This document shows positions 1 to 6,870 of a DNA stretch of 64,000 nucleotides, piece after piece (the stretch's first letter is position 1; every line of letters begins with the position of its first letter). The notes beneath the pieces were generated by a model, which had not been told where the DNA came from, ran no database searches, and saw only the letters and a program-made list of their open reading frames with translations. Source of the DNA: Imhoffiella fuscus. GTDB taxonomy: Bacteria; Pseudomonadota; Gammaproteobacteria; Chromatiales; Chromatiaceae. The stretch is taken from positions 1 to 64,000 of the forward strand of contig NZ_JBHUHX010000021.1 in the NCBI RefSeq assembly GCF_042682685.1. Reading direction: 5' to 3'. A program made the position numbers and the translations under genes.

Positions 1-30
1 AGGACTGGGCTGAGAAACGCCCCGAACTAT

Positions 31-279
31 TCAAAAAACGCGTATACAATCTTCGGGGACTTGACAGCTAGGTGCCAACCGGCGACCGGCGCTGGTCAGT
101 TCCAGCCGCGTTCCAACGCGGCGCAGCAACTCGACACCGAGCATGTCTTCCAGTATGCGCAGCTGATGGCTGACCGCCGAGGGTGTAACCGCGAGTTCCA
201 GGGCCGCATCCTTGATCGAGAGATGACGCGCGGCGGTCTCGAAGGCTCGCAAGGCATTCAACGGGACAGGGATGCGCAT
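31..279 (-). pseudogene. Truncated LysR-family regulator, N-terminal DNA-binding part only
   Basis: The 82-codon frame begins with a clear LysR winged-helix domain: residues 1-65 contain LNALRAFETAARHLS, AALELAVTPSAVSHQL and LGVELLRR, closest in style to GcvA-type regulators. Homology stops around residue 68 (SAGRRLAP). The last 14 residues look unrelated and run into a stop, so the roughly 220-residue effector-binding domain is absent. LysR proteins are usually about 300 residues long. It is probably a broken gene, cut by a rearrangement just left of the window start. A truncated DNA-binding protein cannot be excluded. Confidence 0.6.
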
Positions 280-467
280 GGGGGATTCGCCCTCCTGGAG
301 TTCATGGGTCGTTCATGGACGCATTAAACGGTTTGGGGTTGGCCCACTGCATCGGGGTAGGGCCGCACCGAGGGAGGTATCCGGCTGAAACGGACGCTGT
401 TGCACACCATGAACCGACACGGAGACGGACTCGCGAGAGAACAGGCACGATGTCATGCAGGCCGGTT

Positions 468-1775
468 TCATGCGCCTCCCAGGCACTCGCGCAACTGCGC
501 GGCGAAGCGTGCCGCGTCTGCCGGTTCGAGCGTCGAAATCGTGACGCGCAGCGCGGGGAGGGCGGGCGTGATCGCAAAGGGATCGCCCGTTCGCACCGAC
601 CAGCCCCGTTGTGCCAGCGACTGCACGAGGCGGGAGGCGTCGCTGTCTTCCGGCAGCGGAATCCACAGGTTGAAACCATCGCAGGGTTGCTGGGCGGCGA
701 TGCCTTCGGCACCCAGGGCGTCGATCAGGGCCTTGCGGCGCACGGCATAGACATCCTTGGCCGCGCGCAGGCGCGCCCTGACCTCCTCCGACCCGAGCAG
801 GCTCCGCACTGTCGTCTGCAACAGGTGGCTGACCCAGGTCGTGCCAGGTGCCAGCCGCATGCCGAGCCTCGCAGCGGTGCCTGCATCGGTGACGACGAAG
901 GCCAGCCGCAGGTCCGGGCCGAAGCCCTTGGAGACCGAGCGCACCAGCGCCCGGTGCGTGGTGGAAGACGGAGCGACGGAGAAGAACGGCGCCTTGGCCA
1001 GCAGCGCGAAGTGATCGTCCTCGATCACCAGCACATGCGGATGACGGGCGAGCACAAGACGCAGTTCGCGCGCACGCGTCTCGCTCAGGCAGCAACCGGT
1101 CGGGTTCTGCGCCCGTGGCGTGCACAGCACCGCCTGAGCGCCGTCGGCCAGTGCCGCTTCCAGCGCGTCCGGGCGCATGCCTTGTGCATCCATCGCCACC
1201 GGAGCCGCTGTCAGGCCGGCGCAGCACAGGATGTTGAGGCTGCCAAGGAAGCACGGATCTTCCACCGCCACCTTGTCGCCGGCCACGAGGTATGCGGCCA
1301 GCAGGCGCTCGACCGCGTCCACCGCACCATGGGTCAGCACCAATCCGTCCCCTTCACGAACATCGGGACCGAACCACTGGCGCGCCAGCCGTTCGAGCGC
1401 CGGGTCGAGCACCGGTTGGCCATAGAGCGTGGGCCGGTAGCCGCTGGCGGCCAGTGCCTGTAGCGGATCGGGCAACCAGGCCGGGTCCGGATTGCCGCTG
1501 GCCAGGTCCGCCAGCGCCGAGCCGGGCGCCAGGCCTTCCTGCTCGGCGAGGCGCACCGCTTGCCGGATCACCGTCCCGTTGCGGCCCAGCGTTTCGGCAA
1601 TGCCGGCGGCCACCAGCTTGCGATACGCGGCGGCGACCGTGTTGCGGTTGACGCCCAATTGCTCGGCCATCTCGCGCACGGGCGGCAGGGACTGGCCTGC
1701 GGCAAGCCGGCCAGCATGCGCCTCGCGGCGAATGCGCTCGAAGATGTCCGATGCGGTGTTTCCGGTCATTTTCAT
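468..1775 (-). CDS. ptsJ: MocR/PtsJ-type GntR-aminotransferase regulator of vitamin B6 metabolism
   Basis: This 435-residue protein joins an N-terminal GntR winged helix (about residues 1-70, with LPPVREMAEQLGVNRNTVAAAY) to a fold-type I aminotransferase domain. The PLP lysine is expected in RSVSKGFGPDLRLAFV, and NPTGC and VIEDDHF are typical active-site segments. Such MocR proteins sense PLP or a related ligand rather than catalyse; Salmonella PtsJ is known to control pdxK. The gene is divergent from an operon holding a PLP-binding protein and pyridoxal kinase, which supports that role. The ATG at 1775 is chosen because the winged helix begins right after it. Two inverted-repeat sites abut or overlap this start, which suggests autoregulation. 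Confidence 0.85.
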   Translation of the reverse strand: MKMTGNTASDIFERIRREAHAGRLAAGQSLPPVREMAEQLGVNRNTVAAAYRKLVAAGIAETLGRNGTVIRQAVRLAEQEGLAPGSALADLASGNPDPAWLPDPLQALAASGYRPTLYGQPVLDPALERLARQWFGPDVREGDGLVLTHGAVDAVERLLAAYLVAGDKVAVEDPCFLGSLNILCCAGLTAAPVAMDAQGMRPDALEAALADGAQAVLCTPRAQNPTGCCLSETRARELRLVLARHPHVLVIEDDHFALLAKAPFFSVAPSSTTHRALVRSVSKGFGPDLRLAFVVTDAGTAARLGMRLAPGTTWVSHLLQTTVRSLLGSEEVRARLRAAKDVYAVRRKALIDALGAEGIAAQQPCDGFNLWIPLPEDSDASRLVQSLAQRGWSVRTGDPFAITPALPALRVTISTLEPADAARFAAQLRECLGGA

Positions 1776-1811
1776 TTGTCCCGTGACAATGTATATTTTG
1801 TCATATGACAA
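1776..1811. promoter_or_regulatory. Tandem TTGTC-N4-GACAA operator pair in the ptsJ/yggS divergent region
   Basis: Two copies of the inverted repeat TTGTC-N4-GACAA occupy 1776-1789 (spacer CCGT) and 1798-1811 (spacer ATAT; this copy is a perfect palindrome). They are offset by exactly 22 bp, about two helical turns. The first touches the ptsJ-type start codon and the second lies 28 bp before the yggS-type ATG. Repeated half-sites at helical spacing are typical of MocR operators. Binding by the adjacent PtsJ-like protein is an inference. Confidence 0.65.
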
Positions 1812-1839
1812 TATTAGCGGTGCGGAGAACCCATTGTCC

Positions 1840-2640
1840 ATGAACCAGCAGATCGCTTCCTGGCCGACTGCGCACGGCGTCGATGACTTCCGGCGCAACC
1901 TGGCGGCGGTGCGCCAACGCATTGCCGATGCCTGTGCCCGCGCGGGGCGTGACCCGGCCGGTGTGCGCCTGCTGCCGGTCAGCAAGACCGTGCCGGAGGA
2001 ACGCATACGCCTGGCCTACGCCACCGGCTGCCGTGAACTGGGCGAGAACAAGGTGCAGGAGGCGCAACGCAAGGCCGAGGCGATGGGAGACCTCGCCGAC
2101 CTGCGCTGGTCGGTCATCGGCCACCTGCAGACCAACAAGGCCAAGGTCGTGGCGCGCTTCGCCAGCGAGTTCCAGGCCCTGGACAGCCTGCGCGTGGCCG
2201 AGGCGCTGGACCGCCGCCTGCAGGCCGAGGGCCGTGCGCTCGATGTGCTGGTGCAGGTCAACACCTCGGGCGAGGCCAGCAAGTTCGGCCTGCCGCCTGC
2301 GGAGGTGGCGGCCTTCGTGCGGGAGTTGCCGGCGTTCTCCGCCCTGCGCGTGCGTGGCCTGATGACCCTGGCGCTGCTGTCCGCCGATGCGGCGCGGGTC
2401 CGTCCCTGTTTCGTGCTGCTGCGCGAACTGCGCGAGCGCCTGCGCCAGGAGGCACCGGCCGGCATCGGCATGGACGAGCTGTCGATGGGCATGTCCGGCG
2501 ATTTCGAGCTGGCGATCGAGGAAGGCGCCACCGTCGTGCGCGTCGGCCAGGCCATCTTCGGCGCCCGCGCAACGCCCGACAGCCACTACTGGCCCGACGA
2601 CCGGGCCGCCACATCGACTCCATCGGAGCAGACCGCATGA
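1840..2640 (+). CDS. yggS: YggS/PLPBP-family pyridoxal-phosphate homeostasis protein
   Basis: This 266-residue single-domain alanine-racemase-fold protein carries the family hallmarks LLPVSKTVP (PLP-binding lysine), GENKVQEAQ, WSVIGHLQTNK, VQVNTSGEASKFG, LSMGMSGDFELAIEEGAT and VRVGQAIFGAR. YggS/PROSC proteins bind PLP without known catalysis and keep B6 vitamers balanced. The ATG at 1840 fits the domain start; a GGAG about 14 nt upstream is a weak ribosome site. About 20 extra residues at the C-terminus follow FGAR. The stop overlaps the next start (ATGA), so it is translationally coupled to the amidotransferase. Confidence 0.9.
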   Translation: MNQQIASWPTAHGVDDFRRNLAAVRQRIADACARAGRDPAGVRLLPVSKTVPEERIRLAYATGCRELGENKVQEAQRKAEAMGDLADLRWSVIGHLQTNKAKVVARFASEFQALDSLRVAEALDRRLQAEGRALDVLVQVNTSGEASKFGLPPAEVAAFVRELPAFSALRVRGLMTLALLSADAARVRPCFVLLRELRERLRQEAPAGIGMDELSMGMSGDFELAIEEGATVVRVGQAIFGARATPDSHYWPDDRAATSTPSEQTA

Positions 2641-3353
2641 AGACCGCACTGGCCCTGCGCCACATCCACTTCGAAGACCTTGGCACCCTGGAGCCGCTGC
2701 TGCGCGAGCGCGGCTTCGAGGTGCGCTACCTGGACCCCGCCGAGGACGATCTGTCCGGCTTGGATGCGGACGCGAGCGACCTCCTCATCGCGCTGGGCGG
2801 GCCGATCGGCGCCTTCGACGAGGCGGCCTACCCCTTCCTCGCGAACGAGCTGCGCCTGCTCGAACGCCGCCTGGCCAGCGGACGGCCGCTGCTCGGCATC
2901 TGTCTGGGTGCGCAGTTGATCGCCCGCCTGCTGGGCGCCGCCGTGACGCCCATGGGCTTCAAGGAGATCGGCTTCGGTACGCTGACGCTGACCGACGAGG
3001 GGCGGCAGTCGGTGCTGGCTCCGCTGGCCGGCGTGCCGGTGCTGCACTGGCACGGCGATCGCTTCGACTTGCCGGCGAACGGCCGGCTGCTGGCCGGTAC
3101 GGATCGTTGCGCGCAGCAGGCCTATGCGGTCGGCGATCGGGTCCTGGGGCTGCAGTTCCACCTGGAGGCCGACGCCGGCCGCATCGAGCGCTGGCTCGTT
3201 GGCCATTGCGGCGAACTGGCGCAGGCCGGCGTCGATCCGCACGCCTTGCGAGCCGATGCCGATGAGCATGGCGCGGCACTCGCTGAAGCGGCACGCCGCA
3301 CGATCGGCGCATGGCTGGACCGGCAGCGGGACGCAGAGGCGCTTGCGGAATGA
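2637..3353 (+). CDS. Class I glutamine amidotransferase (GATase1) of unknown target
   Basis: The 238-residue protein has the GATase1 nucleophile elbow GICLGAQLIA and a later histidine/glutamate pair in GLQFHLEAD. WHGDRFDLP matches standalone GMP-synthase-like amidotransferases (GATase1_1741 type), here without a synthetase domain. It would release ammonia from glutamine or act as a peptidase-like hydrolase; the acceptor is unknown. ATGA overlaps at both ends tie it to the YggS gene upstream and the pyridoxal kinase gene downstream, so a B6-linked role is plausible. It is not PdxT: it lacks the PdxT signature and no pdxS gene is adjacent. Confidence 0.8.
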   Translation: MKTALALRHIHFEDLGTLEPLLRERGFEVRYLDPAEDDLSGLDADASDLLIALGGPIGAFDEAAYPFLANELRLLERRLASGRPLLGICLGAQLIARLLGAAVTPMGFKEIGFGTLTLTDEGRQSVLAPLAGVPVLHWHGDRFDLPANGRLLAGTDRCAQQAYAVGDRVLGLQFHLEADAGRIERWLVGHCGELAQAGVDPHALRADADEHGAALAEAARRTIGAWLDRQRDAEALAE

Positions 3354-4192
3354 CGCCGACCCGTCCTGTTCCCGTCGATGTCATCAGCATCCAGTCCCAG
3401 GTGGTCTATGGGCGCGTCGGCAACAACGCGGCGATTCCCGCGCTGGAGGCATGCGGCCTGCTCGCGGCAGCGGTGCCGACCACGCTGCTCAGCAACACCC
3501 CGCACTACCCCTCGGTCCATGGCGGAGCGGTCCCCGAGGCCTGGCTCGCCGGCTGGCTGGACGACCTGGAGGCACGCGGCATCCCCGACCGCGCTCGCGT
3601 CGTGCAGATCGGCTTCCTTGGAGATCCAGCACAGGCACGGATCCTCGCGTCCTGGTGGTCGCGGATACACGAGCGCCACCCACACCTGCGCCTGCACCTG
3701 GACCCGGTCATCGGCGACTACGACCACGGGGTGTACGTGGCCGACGGCATGGCCGAGGCCTTGACCACACGCCTGGTTCCCGCTGCCCACGGCCTCGTCC
3801 CCAATCGGTTCGAGCTGGAGCAGCTCACCGGTACGAGGCTGCGCGGACTGGACGATTGCCGGGAGGCCGCCCGTGCGCTGTTGCACGGGGCAGCCCAATG
3901 GATCGTGGTGACCAGCGTCCAGGGCGATCCCGAAGGCGCCGTCGTCCAGACACTGCTGGAGACGCGCGACGGCACATCGACCCTCTTCGAGCATCCTCGG
4001 GTGCCCTGCGCGGTGAAGGGCGTCGGCGACTACTTCGCCGCGCGCCTGACCGGTCATCTCCTGCTCGGCTGCGAGGTCTCACAGGCCGTCGATCGGGCCT
4101 GCCGGGAGACGACCGAGCGGCTCGACCTGACCCGGCACCTGGGTTGGGAGGAATTGGCAATCCACGCGCCGGGCAGGAGTGCCAAGCCATGA
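3350..4192 (+). CDS. pdxY: Pyridoxal/pyridoxine kinase (PdxK/PdxY family)
   Basis: This 280-residue ribokinase-fold enzyme should phosphorylate pyridoxal or pyridoxine with ATP. Visible family segments are ISIQSQVVYGRVGNNAAI, SNTPHYPSVHG, LHLDPVIGDYDHGVYV, LVPNRFELEQLTG, IVVTSVQGD and, near the C-terminus, KGVGDYFAARLTGHLL, where the catalytic aspartate of the GxGD element is retained. The ATG at 3350 overlaps the preceding stop and is preferred over an upstream in-frame ATG at 3311. It completes a PLP salvage and homeostasis operon opposite the PtsJ-like regulator. PdxK and PdxY are hard to separate by eye. Confidence 0.9.
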   Translation: MTPTRPVPVDVISIQSQVVYGRVGNNAAIPALEACGLLAAAVPTTLLSNTPHYPSVHGGAVPEAWLAGWLDDLEARGIPDRARVVQIGFLGDPAQARILASWWSRIHERHPHLRLHLDPVIGDYDHGVYVADGMAEALTTRLVPAAHGLVPNRFELEQLTGTRLRGLDDCREAARALLHGAAQWIVVTSVQGDPEGAVVQTLLETRDGTSTLFEHPRVPCAVKGVGDYFAARLTGHLLLGCEVSQAVDRACRETTERLDLTRHLGWEELAIHAPGRSAKP

Positions 4193-4320
4193 ACGCCTAC
4201 CGCCTTGTGATCTACCGGCACGGACGGCTGCTCGGCCGGTTCGGCAGCGAGACGCCCTGGGCGAAGGCGGCGGCTCACATCGGCGAACTACCTGCGGGCA
4301 TTGCGAAGACACTGCGATGA
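4189..4320 (+). CDS. 43-residue hypothetical ORF coupled to pyridoxal kinase
   Basis: An ATGA overlap with the kinase stop opens a 43-codon frame starting MNAYRLVIYRHGRLL and ending GIAKTLR. I do not recognise the family. It is basic and moderately amphipathic, with no obvious membrane segment. Its last ten or so codons lie out of frame over the start of an argD-like fragment. It is therefore probably the stump of a longer gene cut when that fragment was joined here, though the perfect coupling means it may still be translated. Confidence 0.35.
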   Translation: MNAYRLVIYRHGRLLGRFGSETPWAKAAAHIGELPAGIAKTLR

Positions 4321-4531
4321 GCATGCCTGGTTGATGATGATCGACGAGGTGCAGACTGGTCTGGGCCGCACCGGCGCCTGGTTCGGCTATCAGCATGCGC
4401 AGGTGCGCCCCGACGTGGTGACGATAGCCAAGGGTCTGGGCAACGGTATTCCGACGGTGCGCTGCCCGGCGTCATCAGCGTGGGACAGCCCGAGCATCCG
4501 CATGCCTTCCGTCCAGGGCGTCGCACCCTGA
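4283..4531 (+). pseudogene. argD: argD-type class III aminotransferase internal fragment
   Basis: The frame from about 4283 reads NYLRALRRHCDEHAW, then IDEVQTGLGRTGAWFGYQ, PDVV and IAKGLGNGIP. This is the central part of acetylornithine/succinylornithine aminotransferases, including the cofactor-binding aspartate and the Schiff-base lysine of the AKG motif. Roughly 65 residues of a ~400-residue enzyme are present. Homology ends after GNGIP, and the last 25 or so residues are unrelated. There is no usable N-terminus. It is a recombination remnant, although it happens to sit downstream of a PLP operon. Confidence 0.7.
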
Positions 4532-4596
4532 ATGGAGCGTCAATCGATGGAGCTGCACATATCACGCGGGCGAACGTTTTGTGAGGAGTCCATCCG

Positions 4597-5973
4597 ATGA
4601 ATTCACACGATGCGCTGGGCGCACTCTGGTCCCTGGGCGAGCTGCCACCCGAGGCGCTGGCCGAGATCGACCTGACGGGACAAGATCCGGTGTTTCCGTC
4701 CTCCTTCGCCGTCGGCACCGCCGCGCAGGTGAGCATCGCCGCGGCCGCACTCGCCGCCTGCGAACTGGGCCATGCACGGGGGGCGCCGCGCCAACGTGTC
4801 GCCGTGGACATGGCACAGGCCGCCGCCGAAAGCACGGGTTGGTTCACGCTGGATGGCAAGGAGTCCGAGTTGTGGGACCCGTTCGCGGGTCTGTACCGCT
4901 GCGCCGACGGCCAGGTGCGCGTCCACACCAACTTCCGACACCACCGCGACGGCGCGCTGCGTCTACTGGGCCTGGACCCGGCGAACGCCACGCGCGCGGA
5001 TGCGGAGCAGGCCATGCGCGGCTGGAGGGCGCTGGACTTCGAGCAGGTCGCCACCGATCACGCCCTGGTGGCCACCGCGTTGCGCCGCTTCTCCGAGTGG
5101 GACGCCACACCCCAGGGCCAGGCCGTGGCCGCGCAGCCACTGATGACGATCGCCCGGATCGGCGATGCGCCGCCGCAGACACTGCCGGCGCTGGAAGCCG
5201 ATACCCGTCCGCTGACCGGTCTGCGCGTGCTCGACCTCACGCGCATCCTCGCCGGCCCTGCGGGTGGGCGGGCGCTCGCTTCATTCGGCGCCGACGTGAT
5301 GCTGGTGAATTCGCCCAACCTACCCAACATCGCGGCCATCGCGGAGACCAGTCGGGGCAAGCGTTCGACGCACATCGACCTGCGCACCGAGGCCGGGCGC
5401 GAAGCGCTGTGGAGACTCGTCGAAACGGCCCATGTGTTCTCGCAGGGCTATCGGCCCGGCGGTCTGGCCGGACTCGGCTTCTCGCCCGAGACGCTGGCCG
5501 CGCGCCGCCCCGGCATCGTCGTCGTGTCGCTGAGCGCCTACGGCACCCAGGGCCCTTGGGCCGGCCGACGGGGTTTCGATTCGCTGGTACAGACGGCGAT
5601 GGGGTTCAACCACGCCGAGGGCGAAGCGGCGGGCGACGGCAAGCCACGCGCGCTGCCGATGCAGATCCTCGACCAGGCCAGCGGCTTCCTGATGGCCTTC
5701 GGTGCCGCCACGGCGTTGTGGCGCCAGCAGCGCGAAGGTGGAAGCTGGCACGTGCAGGTATCGCTGGCGCAGACCGGGCACTGGCTGCGCGGACTCGGGC
5801 GCATCGACAATGGACTGCTGGCTAGCAGACCGGACCTCTCGCCCTGGCTCGCCGATGAGCCCTCCGGCTTCGGCCTGCTGCGCGCCGTGCGCCCCAGCGC
5901 GCGACTGTCGCGAACGCCGGCCGGCTATGCGCGGCCGTCGGTGCCGCCGGGCACGCATGGTCCGAGCTGGTGA
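4597..5973 (+). CDS. CaiB/BaiF-type (family III) CoA-transferase
   Basis: The 458-residue protein belongs to the family III CoA-transferases. Key segments are LRVLDLTRILAGPAGGRAL, RGKRSTHIDLRTEAGREAL, FSQGYRPGGLAGLGFSPE, VSLSAYGTQGPWAGRRGFD and, near the end, TPAGYARPSVPPGTHGP. The usual catalytic Asp position (YRPG followed by a hydrophobic stretch) is not obvious here, so the substrate and even activity are uncertain. GAGGAG lies 9-14 nt before the ATG, a strong ribosome site. The last codon overlaps the following gene's GTG start. Confidence 0.85.
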   Translation: MNSHDALGALWSLGELPPEALAEIDLTGQDPVFPSSFAVGTAAQVSIAAAALAACELGHARGAPRQRVAVDMAQAAAESTGWFTLDGKESELWDPFAGLYRCADGQVRVHTNFRHHRDGALRLLGLDPANATRADAEQAMRGWRALDFEQVATDHALVATALRRFSEWDATPQGQAVAAQPLMTIARIGDAPPQTLPALEADTRPLTGLRVLDLTRILAGPAGGRALASFGADVMLVNSPNLPNIAAIAETSRGKRSTHIDLRTEAGREALWRLVETAHVFSQGYRPGGLAGLGFSPETLAARRPGIVVVSLSAYGTQGPWAGRRGFDSLVQTAMGFNHAEGEAAGDGKPRALPMQILDQASGFLMAFGAATALWRQQREGGSWHVQVSLAQTGHWLRGLGRIDNGLLASRPDLSPWLADEPSGFGLLRAVRPSARLSRTPAGYARPSVPPGTHGPSW

Positions 5974-6512
5974 CGCCAATGCAGCCTCAGGTGGTCATTT
6001 CGGGGTGCTCCGGCGGCGGCAAGTCCACCCTGCTCGTGGAATTGCAGCGGCGCGGCCATGTCACCGTCGCCGAACCAGGCCGGAGGATCATCGCCGAGCA
6101 GATCCGACAGGGCGGCGATGCCGTGCCATGGGCCGACATGGCCGCCTTTCTGCGTGAGGCGCTTCGTGTCGCCGCAGCGGATCTGGAAGACGTGGCGGGG
6201 ATCGCCGCCCCGGCCTTCTTCGACCGAGGGCTGATCGACGCCGCCGCCGGGCTTCAGCGACTCTGCCGGGTGCCATTGTCGCAAAGCCTGGGCGAATCCC
6301 GTCCCTATGGGCGGCTCGTGTTCCTCGCGCCCCCCTGGCCTGAGATCTATCGCGCGGACGAGGAGCGGCGGCATGGCCTTTCCGAGGCAGCGGCCGAATA
6401 CGCCCACCTGGACGCGACCTACCGGGCACTCGGCTACGAGGTCAGGTTGCTTCCGCGCACCGGTGTGGCCGAGCGCGCCGATTGCGTTCTCGAAGCGATT
6501 CAGTGCGGCTGA
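5970..6512 (+). CDS. Small P-loop ATPase/kinase (AAA_28-like)
   Basis: The 180-residue protein opens with a phosphate-binding loop, ISGCSGGGKSTLL, followed by HVTVAEPGRRIIAEQIRQGG and a Walker-B-like AFFDRGLIDAAAG. This matches the small NadR/AAA_28-type predicted nucleotide kinases; the substrate is unknown. The GTG at 5970 overlaps the CoA-transferase stop, and an ATG at 5979 is an alternative start. It is the last gene before the tRNA-Gly and seems to belong to the same accessory block. Confidence 0.7.
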   Translation: MTPMQPQVVISGCSGGGKSTLLVELQRRGHVTVAEPGRRIIAEQIRQGGDAVPWADMAAFLREALRVAAADLEDVAGIAAPAFFDRGLIDAAAGLQRLCRVPLSQSLGESRPYGRLVFLAPPWPEIYRADEERRHGLSEAAAEYAHLDATYRALGYEVRLLPRTGVAERADCVLEAIQCG

Positions 6513-6754
6513 GGGCGGACGAGATTGAGGTTCATCCGGAATATCGTCTTCCAAGGGTGACGTAAGCTGACGTCTACATTGGAGACGAGGATGCAGAGAC
6601 TCCCAGGCAGGCGTACACCTCTGAGGAATTGCGATGTACCGGTTTTGACCGGCTGTCAGTGGATTTCGCTGGAGGGCGCTGGATCGGGGTATGGAGGAAA
6701 ATGCGCCTTGATACTAAGGCTCAACAGTCCCTGGGACTCCAGGGTTGTCGGGAT

Positions 6755-6828
6755 TGGAGCGGGTGATGGGAATCGAACCCACGTTAGAAGCTTGGGAAGC
6801 TCCTGTTCTACCATTGAACTACACCCGC
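6755..6828 (-). tRNA. glyU: tRNA-Gly (anticodon CCC)
   Basis: The complement folds as a standard cloverleaf: 7-bp acceptor stem (GCGGGTG/CACCCGC), D stem GTTC/GAAC, anticodon stem GGAGC/GCTTC around the loop TTCCCAA, and a T arm with GGTTCGATTCC. The discriminator base is T, and CCA is encoded at 6755-6757. The sequence is very close to E. coli glyU. tRNA genes are common integration sites and this one bounds the accessory-looking block to its left, but I found no duplicated tRNA end that would prove integration. Confidence 0.95.
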
Positions 6829-6870
6829 GACAGACGAGTAGTTTATGCACTTACCGCCCGCTAGGCAAGC

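Noticed and set aside
6513..6754. Possible gene in the gap before tRNA-Gly
   Set aside because: Frames here have no recognisable family or ribosome site, and the sequence looks non-coding.
1..6828. Integrative element with a duplicated tRNA end
   Set aside because: No second copy of the tRNA-Gly 3' sequence, integrase or excisionase was found within the window, so the island idea stays unproven.
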